The notes beneath the pieces are model-generated. The model did no database searches and was not told the origin of the DNA. It was given only the letters and a program-made list of their open reading frames with translations. The position numbers and the translations under genes were made by a program. Shown here piece by piece: positions 1 through 12,588 of a DNA stretch of 64,000 bases. The stretch comes from Actinostola sp. cb2023 (Eukaryota > Cnidaria > Anthozoa > Actiniaria > Actinostolidae). The first letter of the stretch is position 1. Every line of letters starts with the position of its first letter. Location of the stretch: NCBI GenBank assembly GCA_033675265.1, contig JAUJYZ010001484.1, forward strand, positions 124,001-188,000, written 5' to 3'.

Positions 1-1259
1 AGATTTCTGATTGGTTGACAAAAACAAAGGACAAGCTCGTGCGCCCAGCCGTGAGGGGGAGAGTATCGCGGGCGCACGAAACCCCAGCGGCTGGATACTG
101 AGCCTACTTTGTAGTTGCTCTGAGTAGTCTGTAATCAACGTAATAATTATATCAGTTGAATGTTCAACTAATACGAGTATGGGAGAACAATAAAATAAAC
201 TTACTGATTTTCTGATCAACCTGGTGTACCATGTGTATGGCGATTAAATGTGTCCCTTGTTTGTCTTTCAAGACTACAAGAGTGGGGGCAATTCGGGGTA
301 ATGTGCTTGAGTACAGTGGTGTTTGTCATGGCTGCAAATTCTGGGTGTTTTGTGATACATTGTATCAGATGCCATATTTATTATATGTTAGAGGTTATAT
401 AAATGTTATACTAGATGTTATATTATATATTATATAGTGTATATATATATATATTATATGGGGATTAGGTTCCTCGTTGGTCTCTTTGTTGTAACCCTTT
501 TGAAAAAATAGTATTTTATGTATTACAAATGTATTTATTTCAATAAAGTTGTTATATATAATATACTCCTTCCTTCAAAGGAAAGGTTCAGAACGGATTC
601 TGAGCAGGCTCCACCATTCAGATTCACGAAGGAAGACTACGAAACTACTTCCTACTTCTAAACAGCAAATCTTACTCCACTATGCATGCTCTATAAGTAA
701 AAAGCACGGATAACGAGAAATATTATACTTACCATATCTGAATAGGATCTGTTCCATTGTATCTCCTTTTCAAAGGCAACAGGCCATCTTCATGCTCACT
801 TTTCATCACTCCACTCGTCGTCTGCGAGTGGGTCATCTTCAGTAAGGCTTTACGGTAGAAAACCGCTTTCTATATGATTTTCTTCGGAAAATTCAGACTC
901 TCTATCTTCCTCTGATGAAGATGAGGATGTCTGTTAATCACTTTCAGACACTGATGCTTTTATAAAACAAAAAGCTTATAAAACGAGATATTTACGTCAA
1001 AACCCCGGTCAAAACAAGTACGCTTCGGTTCACTTGAGCAATCATACACAACTGATGACGTCAGTAGACACCAGGCTCCTGTCTTACATTTTATCGTAAA
1101 ATGTCGAACTTTGAGCGCTAAAAAATATGCTTTTTTGCAAATTGACAAATAATTTTGATACGAAAGGAACACCCATAAGCTATATTTTTAGTATATGTAA
1201 TAAACAATCATCACTAATTTTCGCTGCATAGGCACTTTAATGCAAAACACTTTGCCAGC
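1..1259. other. No gene recognised; AT-rich sequence
   Basis: No open frame here looks like a protein family I know. There is a TA-dinucleotide-rich stretch at about 400-470 and an AATAAA at 542. The short open frames lack codon structure or family motifs. Confidence 0.5.
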
Positions 1260-1274
1260 CTAATTACAGTCTTA

Positions 1275-1833
1275 CTGAAACATCCATCAACAACTTCAAA
1301 GAGCCTTCAACTACAGTTCATGTACTGGACTATCTGGGAGAGCGGTTAAGAGATTGTTGTTCTATATTCAGTGCTATTGATATTTTGAATGAACAGTTGA
1401 GAGAAAATATTGAGATAATTTGCTAAAAATGTGTACCAACTAATTTGCAATTTTCATGTAAGCTTGTACAAATAGCATTTCAAGTACATACAATTGTCAT
1501 GTACATAATACACCGATTCCAAACATGGCGACCAATTTGAATAACCATTGTTCTTTGACTGACTAACCTCGTGTTCATGTGAAAACACAAAAGCATTCTC
1601 ACCTGTATGAAAGGCTAGTCAATCAAGAACAATGGTTATTCAAATTAGTCGCCATGATCGGAAACGGTGTATATCAGATAAAAAATTGAAAAAAGAAACT
1701 TATTAGAAGATGGGACAACATCGAAGAGGAAGAACAATCTAAATGGGATCAGCTGGCTAAAAAAAAAATTCTCAAATTCAAGAAGAGGGTTATAAGATAC
1801 CAGAAGAAGGCTCAACAGAACAAGTCTGACTGA
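1275..1833 (+). pseudogene. Two coding-like fragments of an unknown gene separated by a MITE
   Basis: A frame around 1275-1424 reads with plausible codon use (SLTETSINNF..., YLGERLRDCC) and ends in a stop. Another at about 1705-1833 encodes a lysine/glutamate-rich, probably helical tail (EEEEQSKWDQLAKKK) that ends in TGA. The foldback element at 1509-1671 lies between them. They may be parts of one dead transposon gene, but I cannot name the family and nothing proves that they belong together. Confidence 0.25.
1509..1671. mobile_element. Foldback MITE with TA target duplication
   Basis: The two ends are inverted copies over about 58 bases: TACACCGATTCC... on the left and the reverse complement of a near-identical TACACCGTTTCC... 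on the right. Both arms contain CATGGCGAC and ATAACCATTGTTC. TA at each outer edge fits a Tc1/mariner-type target duplication. There is no coding content, so it is non-autonomous. Confidence 0.8.
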
Positions 1834-2599
1834 TTTACTTCAAGTTTGGCGCTAGAAGGAATCTTAAGCAGCTCATCCATGTGTATAGAAATTATGTTTT
1901 GCGTGTAACAAATCAATCTTCGCCTGATAATTCGCATCTGTCAATGGTAGACCTTGTATGGCACGTAGTGCTTGCCTTTCCAACAGGGACTTCAAATGAT
2001 TAAACGTGTCGATTGATTACAAGATTACATTCATTTCATTTCGTTTCGTTTTATCTCATGTCATTTCATTTTTTTAGATTCAATTAAAGTAGTCAACATC
2101 ATCAGTCATTTTCTCGATGACGACGAGAATTTGCTGAATAGGTGCCGGAACATGGTGAGCTATGGAAACGCAATGTTTACGGCAGGCATCCAATACCTCA
2201 CTGCGCACCACCTCGCTACACATCCTGCCTCTTACGCAGATTTGCTAGCGATAAAAACGGCAACAACAGAACCATTCAGACAACAAGCAAACATAAGGCA
2301 CGCTCATGGAATTCCTGAATGAGTCATGCCTAGCGAAAGGTACTAGGAGAACAGTAATTAGCGCCGAGCTCAGACTACAGCATTTTTTTAAATCAATAAT
2401 TATATTTTTGGTATTCCGGGCGTGTTACGGGTTTAAAAAAACACTCTCCCTTGAGAGTGTGAGATAACGTGGTTCTACTCTACTATAAATATAATGGGGG
2501 CGTGAGTGGGTTTAAGGGCATTCTATCTTTAAACCATTCAAACGTTAAACAATTAATGCATGTCTGTATTTTTATATTTGACTTCCATAACAAAATGGT
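1834..2599. other. No gene recognised
   Basis: A 63-codon open frame at 2131-2322 has no recognisable motif. A short inverted pair around CACTCTCCCTTGAGAGTGTG (2442-2461) makes a small hairpin. Otherwise nothing can be supported. Confidence 0.4.
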
Positions 2600-3290
2600 G
2601 TGACCCACGAACTGGTTTTCGTGCAATATGTATTTGTCAAAGAGGAGCACGAAGTACAGGTGAAAGCACATGGAAACTCAAACAATCAGTCCACAGAATA
2701 TTATAGGACTTACCATACAACAATGGAAAATTTGAAACAGATTCTTAAAGTGAAAATATACGAGAAAAGCCAATTGATACTGTGCTGGAGTTGATGGAAA
2801 TGCTAAAGGAGGGCAATAAAGACCCGCCTCTGATCCAAACGTTGTGCTTGCTACAAATCACGTTGTGCTTGCTACAAGTCATCAATTAAAAGACATTGAA
2901 ATATTTTGCACAAATCCATCCCAGTTTTGCGTATTAGGAGTAGACCCCACCTTTAATTTCGGCAAATATTATGCTACCCTTACACGTACAGACACCTCCT
3001 TCTACGAATCAAACATGGACAGCACCCCATCCGGATAGGGCCTACGCTAATCAATCACAAAAAAGAAGCTGCCAGTTACTATGAGCTGGCTTCCACAATG
3101 GTAAAGCTGAATGCCAACGTACAAAATGTACTTATTTATGGAACTGATGGGGAAAAGGCATTGGCAGAGGTATTTGGGAGACCACTTCCATTTGCTCTGC
3201 AATTGTTGTGTGACATTCACATGAAAGATAATAGTCCATGAGCCAAATGTCAAAAAATGGAGAATTGGTACCACCTGAGGTGGCAAGTGC
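2600..3290 (+). pseudogene. Degenerate DDE transposase fragment, MULE-like
   Basis: Pieces in shifting frames read as one protein: a segment ending in a helical TVLELMEMLKEG (about 2783), then [20 protein letters not shown] (about 2925-2987), then after a frameshift near 3025 SYYELASTMVKLN and LIYGTDGEKALAEVFG...LLCDIHMKDN (3077-3232). The pattern '[11 protein letters not shown]' followed by 'GTDGEKAL' and 'HLLCDxHxKDN' is one I associate with multicopy MULE-like transposases of invertebrates; that link is from memory. Stops, a frameshift and missing ends make it non-functional. Confidence 0.45.
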
Positions 3291-3299
3291 TACCAATGT

Positions 3300-4840
3300 T
3301 TTTTTTGAAAGCTATTTGTATGTAGTTCACAAAAATATATGATAGCAAAGTAAGGTGGGCAAGATTAAGCATGTCACGTGACCTCATAGGTCAAAGGTCA
3401 TTCAAAATTCGAAAATCAAGTGTCCTATTATAACACAGTTTGTATCTTCTTATTTCACTTTTTGTTCTATCAGTCACTGTGTGTTTATTTTCAGGATGAC
3501 TGAATAGTGATGTATATAGGTAGGCTTTACATGCTGTGTATATCTTTTACAGTAAAAACAAAACACACAAAAAGTGACATTTTATCCACAAAAATAAATA
3601 AGCATTACTAAAACATTTCTTGAATTTATATCATTAGTGTAATTTTAGATAAAACTGTGTCCTAATACAGAAATGTTAGTTGATACAGTAGTAGTATTAT
3701 TTAATGCCATCCAATGACCATCCCACATGAAAAGGTATGCCTCTCAGCTGCGTGACGATGTGGACTTGCCAAATATTGAGTCTAATGTCTATACTATTAG
3801 GGGTCTTGGGTGCACAATTATTTTTGAACTTGTACCTGCTGACCAAAAATGGTTGGCAACCTTCTCAGGGGAATTTAAATGGAAGTCCTTCTTAGAACGG
3901 TCCGACCAAATTGGTGTTAAAAAGTAGATCTTCTTTATTCTTTGCGGGTGAAAAGGGTTTGGTACTTATGCTTTGAAACGGGACTTATTTTTTTGTAAAA
4001 ACCTTGTATTTGCTCTGGTACCGTCTAAAGCTCGAGTTTACCAGTCTGGACCAATTATAGTCCCTTTGACAGGACCGAATTGACAGGTTTTTGCACCTGC
4101 GCCATTTCCAGAAAAATATTGGCGTGAATATGTGCTTTACTCCAAGATCTAAACTATTTTTCGTGAGTGTAAAAGTTAAATGTCATTGATACTAGCCGAA
4201 TTCAAAGTAACCCCACTTTGCCCTCATCGTGGCGACGTGAAAATGTGACCTAATTTAACATTGAAATTCTCAAAAGTAGAATGTAAATCTGATCTAAAAT
4301 GCAATTCACAGGAAAGGTTTTATCTACGGGTGTTGGATTCTGGCGAAAATCGATGGGAATCCCTCTCGTTCGGTAGCAAACAAGCGGTCTAAGATGATCA
4401 TTTGGGCATTTTAACCACAAACGTCACAGGTCACTTTACCAACTGCTTAACCCCAGAAATAAAATATTGTGCAGCTCAAACATGTCAGTCACCCTTGTAA
4501 CTACAACAAATGACTGTTTCATTGGGATTTTTTTATTTACTAGAAATAATTAGTAGCTCCAGAGGTTTATAAACCCGTACTAAATAAGAGATAAGTATAT
4601 ATTGCGTGACACAACAAACTCACTTTGAACTGTGAAGCATACCATACATTCATCAAAAATATAATATTTTCTCTCGCAATTAAATTTGTTTTTCCTCTGA
4701 GACTTCGAAAATACGATCTATTTCCTTGCTACTTATAAGGTGAATTAAGAATGAATTCTAAAAAATATGTTGATTGTTGGTGTTCCAAATGTATAAAATT
4801 AGCATGCGCACGACCAGCAATGGCACGAAAAGTCAGCCAT
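3300..4840. other. No recognised gene
   Basis: An open frame at 3727-3927 (66 codons) has ordinary amino-acid composition but no motif that I recognise. The rest is AT-rich non-coding sequence with many stops in all frames. Confidence 0.4.
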
Positions 4841-4884
4841 ATCTCCGGCAACGAAGGCATTGGTTCAATGTCTTTTAATACACT

Positions 4885-5597
4885 CAGAGCACATTATCGT
4901 TGAAAAAAATCGCTGTCAAATGTGGGATATCGCGTTCAACGGTGTATAGATATCTTTTAACGCCTAAAAAGCACATACACACCGAGATAAAGAAGAAACC
5001 AGGAAAGAAACGCAAATTCCTTTCGTGCGAAGAGCAACAAATTAAGCGTTGTATATATTGATATGCTACGAAAGCGGGAAGGGAATTTTACGGCTAAACG
5101 ACTACTGGCCGAGATGAATATTCCATCTAGTGCAGTATCAGTGCAGACAATGCAAAGGCATCTCAATAGACTGGGATACCAGTATGTACAAGCCCGAAAA
5201 AAAGGTTTATTGACCAGGAAATATCTACAACGCAGGCTGGCATTTGCAAGGAATTTTAAAATAAACTACCCAACAGACTTTTGGACTAAAAAAGTTGGAT
5301 TTTTCTTTGATGGTGTTAGCTTTTACCACAAGTATAACCCGTTTGACCAAGCAAGAGCGCCGGATAATCTGATATGGAGACTGAGATTGGAAGGACTTTC
5401 TGAGTATTGTACAGCGAAAGGATCGCACGTAATTTTTTAATACTTTGAAAAAGGATTTGAGGCAACAAGCATTAGATTTGAAAATAGCATATGAATCAGT
5501 TGACGATTTCGCAAATCGTATAAGATCGCTAATGTTAAGTAATTATCAAGCACAGATAGATAATACCATTTCAAGTGTTACTAAGCTAGCGCATTGA
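4885..5597 (+). pseudogene. Tc1/mariner-family transposase, internally deleted
   Basis: The N-terminal helix-turn-helix is visible at about 4904-4958 (KKIAVKCGISRSTVYRYL) in one frame. It is followed by a stop and a frameshift into 5063-5440, which carries a second HTH-like region (NFTAKRLLAEMNI...VQTMQRHLNRLGY) and a strand ending in a catalytic-like aspartate (VGFFFDGVSFYHK). After TAA at about 5440 a third frame gives the usual C-terminal motif (ESVDDFANRIRS...DNTISSVTK), ending at about 5597. The middle of the DDE domain, with the second Asp and third acidic residue, is missing. Full-length family members are about 340 aa. Dead copy. Confidence 0.7.
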
Positions 5598-5860
5598 TTT
5601 GATCATAAAGAACAAGGGAAAATTCCAGATTAATGCATTTAAAAAATAATAATAAAAGTTTTTTCGAAAGACATACAAGGTTAAACAATTCGTCATATCA
5701 AGCAACTTCATTTTGTCATATCATGCAACTTATAAGGTAACATTATTATACACTGGTGCATTTAGTACATTGTAAAGCGATGATTGAAGCCTCCTTTCAT
5801 TAACTTTAGCTAACCAAAATCATAGAAATATCACTCTTAGGTATCGTTCCATATGTCATG

Positions 5861-6135
5861 TACACTCAATTGCAGAAACGTTGTAGTATACATTTATACA
5901 AATATCTAATGAGATGCAAAATGTCAGAAATGCTAAAATACAACTGTTTAAGCACAAAATAGTGCTGAAAAGTATTGTTTTAGCCTTGCTGGATTTGATA
6001 CTAATCTAAAATTGATGATTCTGATATATTAGAAGAAAATAAGCGATGTTTCGCACTTTGTATCTCATTTGATATCTTGTATCTCATTAGGTATTTGTAT
6101 AAATGTATACTACAACCTTTCTGCAATTGAGTGTA
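5861..6135. mobile_element. Foldback MITE, about 275 bp
   Basis: The left arm beginning TACACTCAATTGCAGAAA is repeated in inverse at the right end with only a few mismatches over about 58 bp. The central 160 bp is not paired. TA at each edge fits a Tc1/mariner-like target duplication. No coding capacity. Confidence 0.8.
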
Positions 6136-6540
6136 TATGAAACATATATCAACTTGTACATTTAAATCAAAACATTGTATTTGATGCAAATTTTAAAACT
6201 TTTTAAATGACTGAAGTCCCCCACCCCGGCCTGACTCCTTACATAATGTAATAAGTGACGTAAAATGTCAAGTCTTTAAAACCCACTACTACCATAATAC
6301 CTCTGCTTATTTTTATATATAAGACATGATATTTCAAAGTAACAAATTTCGAGAGATTACGTGTATACAGAATGAATTTCATGAACATATCACAATGATA
6401 AGCGCACGAACACCTGTCTCGATTTAGGGTGTATACATCATAGACAATCCCCGACAATATCAATGAAACAACTATCTAAATTGTGACTGATTCTACCAAA
6501 CATGGCACTAAGTTGCACATTAACTGCATGTCATGGTATA

Positions 6541-6632
6541 AACCCCCTCGCCCCTCATCAATGTTGAGTGTAGCAATGATCGCCGTGTTCGAATCGCACC
6601 ACTAATCAACATTGATGTTGGGGGGAGGGGGT
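6541..6632. repeat. GC-rich hairpin
   Basis: CCCCCTCGCCCCTCATCAAT is mirrored by a purine-rich arm (ATTGATGTTGGGGGGAGGGG region), giving a stem of about 27 bp around a loop of about 35 bases. It stands out in an AT-rich background. It may be a small foldback element or a structured remnant. Confidence 0.55.
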
Positions 6633-7138
6633 AAAGAGCACTTTTGCGTGCGCCACAAAATATCATTATCAATGATTTTCAAAGCGTTAGTGTTTCAAAG
6701 TAAATTGGCGCCGATTGTAGGTACGTTTTAGGTAATTGTACGGATTAGTATTCAAGTTATCATAAGTAGCGGGACATTTCGGTTCCTTTTGAAGTCGTTC
6801 GGTGAAATCATCAACAGTCGGAAAGTCTTCTTTAAAAGAAACATGTTGCGCTTAGCTTAGTTTGAAGACGACATGAACTGAACACCAGCTGATAATAAAA
6901 AGAAAATTATTTTGTTAATTATGTTTTGAGTGATAAAAGAAACTAGGATGGTCAGTCGCTTTTCTGTGCTCACGCCACAGGGTTCTACCCCATGGCAGAA
7001 GCGTATTTCTAGTCCACACACTTCTCAAAACTACAAATCTGACTATAAAACAACAGTTCTATACCGCAGTAGGAACATGTACACACTACTAATCTCAGCT
7101 GCTTGCACTCAATTTACAGGAGTTTGGACAAATGATGG

Positions 7139-7828
7139 ATGGGACTATGTTTCAGTAAAAACTCAGTTCCAACAAGCCGATATTGCTTCAAAGGCAATGA
7201 TGTTTCGGCCCGTTATCCGATTGGTTGCAATGGCGATTATAAATCCACCTCAATGAAGAGCTTAGATCTCGAAGGCTTCCCCGTCGAGCGAACACTTGGC
7301 ATACAGTGGGATGTGCGAAAGTACTAATTTGGATTCAAGATCACCACGAAATAAAAGCCATTAACTCAACGTGGCTTGTTGTCGGTAATAAGCTCAGTCT
7401 ATGACCCGTTAGGTATAACAGCCCCCTTCATATTGCTAGCCAAGCTAATATTGCAAGAACTCTGCAGACGGCAGCTCCAGTCGGATCCAATCCCTGAAAA
7501 CAGTTTAACTAAATGGGAAAAACGGCTAACAGATCTACCGAAGTTATCAAACGTGACGCTGGCTAGATGCTTGAAACCATTAGATTTTGGAGAAGTTGCC
7601 ACATATGAACTGCATCACTTGGACGATGCATCCCAGTACGCATATGGAGCAGTATTCTACTTGCGGATAGTCAACGTAAATGGACAGATACATTGCTCGT
7701 TGAGCAGGTTGAGCAGTTCAAGAGTAAGCTTCCTAAGGCAAAGGAAAGGACAGAACCAAAGTTACCAGCTACATTTCTGCAAACCGTTCGAGACAATAAT
7801 ACAAACCACCATTAGGAAAGCTAGTTGA
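7139..7828 (+). pseudogene. BEL/Pao retrotransposon pol fragment (RT to RNase H region)
   Basis: From about 7250 the frame reads SLDLEGFPVERTLGIQWDV, then after a stop FGFKIT, then after another stop LLSVISSVYDPLGITAPFIL (7374 on), a signature block of BEL/Pao polymerases. The C-terminal DFGEVATYELHHLDDASQYA corresponds to the start of the Pao RNase H domain, with Asp replacing the usual Ala/Phe before DASQ. The frame has two in-frame stops and shifts near 7690. No LTR, integrase or protease is visible nearby. It is a dead, truncated copy; the DUF1759-type gag remnant at 23981-24440 is a different fragment of the same superfamily. Confidence 0.75.
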
Positions 7829-7889
7829 CAGGATTAAGACTGAAACTCTGCATAATTCAAACAATGCTTAGAGAAACAAAATATTACCA

Positions 7890-8990
7890 CTCCTAAGGTA
7901 ATTATATTTTGCAGGAGAAAACAGCATATGAAGGAGCTGTTTGAACACAGGCAAAGAACCCAAAGATGATAGGAGTCGTTTGTTTGCCATGTACCACAAA
8001 ATGACACACCATCTTGTAAAACAGACTATAGAAGAAGAGTTATGCAAACCAAATGGAAGTGTGCGTGTCCTGTTTTGTTATATTGCCTTTTGAATGGGGG
8101 TCAATGTTAAATATATCTACCTCGTTCTACACCTAGGCCCATCTGGGATCTAGATGACTATATCCATGAAAATGGACGAGTAGGATGAAACTCTTCACAG
8201 ATGAGCCATGCAGTATTATTAAAATTTAAAGGTTGTACTGCAAGCAAGAACATAACCAAGGCCATGAAAGACTATGCTAATAACAACAATTCATGCAGAA
8301 GAGAAATGCTCTTAAGGTATTTTGGTTGTGTGTCTGATCACGAAAGAGTTTTACATGAATGCTGTGACATTTGTGTCAGAGATTGTACTTGTCATTGTGA
8401 TTGCGATGGAGAATGCACATGTTCCAGCAAGTGTTTGCAAGAGCTACATTTATCAGAAATGGAGAAGCATCTACAAAATGTAAGTGTTGTTTCAAAACCA
8501 AAAGAAAAGGTTTCTAATATATCACAGAGGGATGTTGTGAAACTGAGAGGATATCTCTTAGACTACAGATCAGAGTTCACACGCAATGTCTCAAGTGAAA
8601 ATGGACTTAACCTTCTCACAGGAATTGATGTTACTACACGTTATAGTAGAAGTCTAATTGATGATGTTGTCAAGAACATAGGCTTTATCAAATACACGGC
8701 ATATCTGAAAGACAACTTTCCATTTTTCTCAGGAGCACGTACAGAAAACGTGGGAATTTGTACATCTTATTATAAGTGCTACTGACATACATGTAGTGAA
8801 GACAGTGACAGCGGTACCAATTCCAATACTAGTATTTTTAATAATGAAATTGAAAGAGGTTTGACAGTGATGATTCTTCTTGTGACAGTACAAGTAGTGA
8901 GGTTTATATTCGCAGAAAACATAGATTTCATGCCATTAGTACTTCTGAATCTGAATGTTCAACTGCATCAGAGTCTTAGTAACATACTTT
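7890..8990 (+). pseudogene. RecQ-like DNA helicase fragment (helicase domain 2 and zinc region)
   Basis: Broken frames read PKVIIFCRRKQHMKELFE (about 7900), RSRLFAMYHKMTHHLVKQTI (about 7970), GSVRVLF...VNVKYIYLVLHLGPSG, then YIHENGRVG (motif VI-like, with the expected Arg-Ala-Gly-Arg changed to Arg-Val-Gly) and the open segment 8201-8785. The latter carries CRREMLLRYFG and CCDICVRDC, resembling the RecQ zinc-binding module, followed by a Cys-rich stretch and a C-terminal domain. Downstream frames give a Ser/Asp-rich tail to about 8990. The N-terminal helicase half, with the Walker A motif, is absent. Multicopy RecQ-like genes of this sort are known in invertebrates; whether this was mobile or a host pseudogene cannot be decided here. 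Confidence 0.6.
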
Positions 8991-9136
8991 GAGAAAATAT
9001 CCAAGCATTCTCCCTTAAGACTTTAGCGCTCAGTCACTTCCCATCGTCTATATAAAAAGCGGCTGTATTCGCAGGCTACGTGCGAGAAGGTCACTCTTCG
9101 TCTTCCAGTTGCTACAATCCTCTACACTTTAACCAT

Positions 9137-9186
9137 TGCCGACTTTCATGACCCAGAATGCATTGCTCGAAATTCAAAATGGCCGA
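9137..9186 (+). repeat. Left terminal inverted repeat of ISL2EU element A
   Basis: Matches the reverse complement of 14159-14208 with few differences. Both copies contain AAAATGGC, so a start codon lies within the repeat, as in the second ISL2EU copy at 45.6 kb. Just downstream the 'AAAATGGCGGATCTC...TTTGTGGGG' segment is duplicated (about 9177-9213 and 9248-9281). Confidence 0.75.
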
Positions 9187-9350
9187 TCTCCAACGGTCAT
9201 TTGTGGGGGAAAGAATGCATTGCGCGAAATTTAAAATTCAAAATTTCAAAATGGCGGATCTCAAAGAGAAATTTGTGGGGAAAGCAGGGATTCCGGTAGA
9301 TCTAGAACAAAAAACTCACACAAAAAAACACACAAAGAGAAGAGGATGTA

Positions 9351-11647
9351 GTGTTTCTTCTTTCATTAGGTCAAAAAACGTCAGGTACGAATGAAGAAAT
9401 ACAAAAACGAGCAAAGCTTTTCAGAAATCAACCTGAACTTTCAAACCTCTTAGAGAAGGAGGAAAAGCAGAGAAATAGAACGTCCAGAATTTTTGGAAGA
9501 GAACTTGATGGCAATGATATTCCATCTCCAGAGGAGCGGTGGGTGAATGGACCATTTCCTTCCTTCACCACCGAACAGCTTAGCCAATATGCTTCTCCAA
9601 AATTGCCAGGAGAAAATCTATGCTTGAGAAAGGCGAACGCTTCTTTAACAGCCGAAAGGTAAGATAAACTAGGTGGTTCTTATCTCATCGATTTTCAACT
9701 AAAATCACTGTCATTTACAGATGGTTACAATGCGTGTACTTAGAAGAGACAATGAGACTTGGGTTCGTGCATGGGTGAGACAATCTTATGGGTCTGTACA
9801 GCGTCCTGCTTATCTAAAATTCAATGAAAAAAGGTATACCAGTTGGAGGATATTGTACTTGTACAGTTGGAAAATCTGGTTTGTGTGCACATGTCATCTG
9901 CATTCTACATCAGCTTATTTATGTGACAAAAACAGGTTCTCTTAAGTTGGAAATCCAGTGTACAAGGCAACCTCAGAAATGGCACAAGAAAGGAAATAAT
10001 TTCAGTACCAAAACTTATGCACCTGTTAATAAGATAGAGATTAAATCTACAAGGAAAAGAAAGCAGTCTAACATGCCCCAAGAAACTGACACATCAAGGG
10101 TAATTCCTAAAAAACGTAAATTATGTGAGAAAGTAGAACAAATAGCCAACAAACTTAATTCATTTGAAGTAGAGCATCATTTTTTGGTAACTATTGGCCA
10201 AAATAAAAGTCTGAGAGAAAAAAGTGGACTCTATCCCCTTCTTGCTGACCGCTACATAACACAAACTGCAGAACAACATCATGACTACTGTACTCCACAA
10301 TTTCAAGGCAGAGAAGAAAATGAACCAGTCACTGAGAGATGTTTAAACCTACCTGAACCATCAATGATACAGCCAGCAGATAATGATGCCCCCTTAATCT
10401 TATATTATCCAGTGATACAAAGATATAAAGAGTGGTACCATCTTAGAAATAACAACATAACTGCCTCAGTAGTTTCAGATTTAATTGGTATTAGTGGTTC
10501 CACAAAATTTGATGAAGCATGGGCTATATTAAGAGGACAAATTCAAAAGAAAACAAAGAATTTTCTTAACTTTCAAAGAGGAATCGAGTATGAAGGCGAG
10601 GCTTGTGATGTTTATGAAAGAATCAGGTAAATTTTTGGCTTTAACTATTCCTGTTTTCATCTCTTATGTTTAATAGACTGACAGATAGACAGTCAGTGGT
10701 TATTCAATGACTGACTAATTGCTATGCTGTTTGTTGGGAATCTTTAATATTAATGTATTATTGTAAAAGGTAAAAATTAACAATAATTTGTTAACAAAAG
10801 GTTACGCTTCAGAAATACTAATCCCTTCCCCTAGTCCCTTCCCCACATCTTTGTATTCACACTTACATTTACTGACAATATTACTAGAGTGCATACAATA
10901 AATCTGTGAAAAAGTACTAACTACATGAAATTTAATTAGTTACTGCTAAATAAAACACTAATTAAACAATAGAAAACATTGAAATAATTGTGTGTTATTT
11001 AGTTAGTGGTACCCTACCCATAATAGGGTCACCAAGATAAAGCAGACGGTTTTAAATGTCCCAATGGTGTAAATATTAACCATGTTTTTTTGTCGGCACT
11101 CTCAAGCAAACAAAAACACTAAAACTGGGCCTCAACCATAGCACTATTTTTAAAATAAAACAATGTAAATAGTGCAAACCATTGCATGGTAATGGGGAAA
11201 ATATTTAGTTCATATAATTTCATTAATGTTTTTCTTCTATTCTATTTTCAAGGAATCGCTGTGTGTGAATGTGGAATTTTCTTCAGAAATGGAATTGGTG
11301 CAAGTCCTGATGGTCTACTCTCCCTTAAAGATTTTCTGCTTGAAATAAAAACCAGAAGTCTAAATGCTGAATGTCCTTTGCAAAATTTAGAGAAGTACCA
11401 TTTTGTGCAATGTCAGTTTCAAATGCATTGCTCTGGACGAGGGAATACAATTGTAATGTCCTATCACCCAGAAACACATACTGCTAGCTATTTTCTATTT
11501 AGATACAATTCAGAATTTATCACTGTAGCAATATCATGTCTTTCTTCCATTTATTCAGTTTTACCATTAGAGAATTCTCAACAGTGGGATTCATCATGTC
11601 AAAAGTTAAAGAGCTTGTGGGGAAAAAAATGCAGGCTCTATTCCTGA
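9351..11647 (+). pseudogene. SWIM-finger and YqaJ-type nuclease protein of ISL2EU element A
   Basis: Probable exons are 9370-9660, 9721-10627 and about 11253-11647, with donors AG|GTAAGA and AG|GTAAAT and acceptors TTTACAG and TTTCAAG. The product has an N-terminal charged region, a SWIM zinc motif (GYCTCTVGKSGLCAHVICIL, pattern CxC...CxH), a basic linker with KRKQSN and PKKRKL nuclear-signal-like runs, and a YqaJ/lambda-exonuclease-like core: FQRGIEYE, GASPDGL, LLEIKTR and FVQCQFQMHC. YqaJ proteins are Mg-dependent exonucleases of the PD-(D/E)xK type; a role in transposition is assumed, not shown. One extra A in the A6 run at 9826-9831 shifts the frame just before the SWIM motif, so this copy is probably inactive. 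The first coding exon is not certain. Confidence 0.7.
10631..11240 (+). other. Intron of the element A nuclease gene
   Basis: AT-rich sequence of about 620 bases between a GTAAAT donor and a pyrimidine-rich acceptor (TTCTATTCTATTTTCAAG). It separates the two halves of the YqaJ core. No other feature seen. Confidence 0.5.
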
Positions 11648-12259
11648 TTTCAAGTCATTGCAGCCATTAAGATCTTGGATTGGGCAGCTAGTCAAAAGTA
11701 TCGATCCTTTACCAAATGTTAAGTCAATATTTTGTTAATGGCAATTCACATGGCCTTGATTATTAGCACTCTTGGCTGTGCAAGGTCCTTGAGTGAGCCA
11801 TGTATTAGCTGTGCTATTATTATGTGCATGTGTTTGCCATTCAAATAGTAAATAAAAATTAATACATTTCATGTGTTACTTCACTACAAGGCCTTGTGCT
11901 CAGTCCGACTTCAAGTATTTTGTTACATTTAGATGTACTTGACTCTATACATGTAAGTGTTAGACTTCACTGCATTTACTCCTTCTGTTTAAGAAAACAT
12001 CAAAATTAATATGTTATGGAATATGAGTAAAATAAACAGTGGATACAATGCATTTTTCATAATAAAGAAAACTTACTGGACCAACTTTGCTAAGTAAATT
12101 GAGGAGATTGGCAAGGAAGACCCATACACTGTTGAGGAGATCTATCCTAGAACAAGGCCAGACTGAATTGAGGATTGCAAAGTCACGGACATATCCAATC
12201 CTAAAGTCATGATATGAGTGTTATTAGTGTACATTTGTAAATACTGATTCCATTTAAGG

Positions 12260-12440
12260 AATGGTCAATGCTTAGCGTGCGTCCATCGAGTTATGGAGCA
12301 CACAGGAATTTGGGAGAGCAAGAGAGAAGCATAAGAGTTGCTCGAGGCGTAGCCAAGAGCAACTCTAGCTTCACGAATGCTCTCCCAAATTCCCAAGTGC
12401 TCCATAACTCGATGGACGTACAGCTAAAGCGTTGACCATT
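12260..12440. mobile_element. Palindromic MITE inside ISL2EU element A
   Basis: AATGGTCAA...CGTCCATCGAGTTATGGAGCAC at the left is mirrored almost completely at the right, and the centre (AGAGTTGCTC / GAGCAACTCT) also pairs, so nearly all 180 bp can fold into one long hairpin. It lies in the non-coding space between the two convergent genes. Confidence 0.8.
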
Positions 12441-12588
12441 TCTTTTATAACATACTGTAGTCACTGCAAATTCAAATAAAGCGATTTGAATTTCCGATTG
12501 ATTTTAGAGTGCGCTATGGTGTGCGTGTGTGTCCGTAGCCGTAGCGTGTGTCTGTGGGCTTACGCCAACCAACCAATCAGAGAGCGCG

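Noticed and set aside
6001..6463. Minus-strand open frames 6001-6189 and 6239-6463
   Set aside because: The first overlaps the arm of a MITE; neither has a motif or plausible codon pattern.
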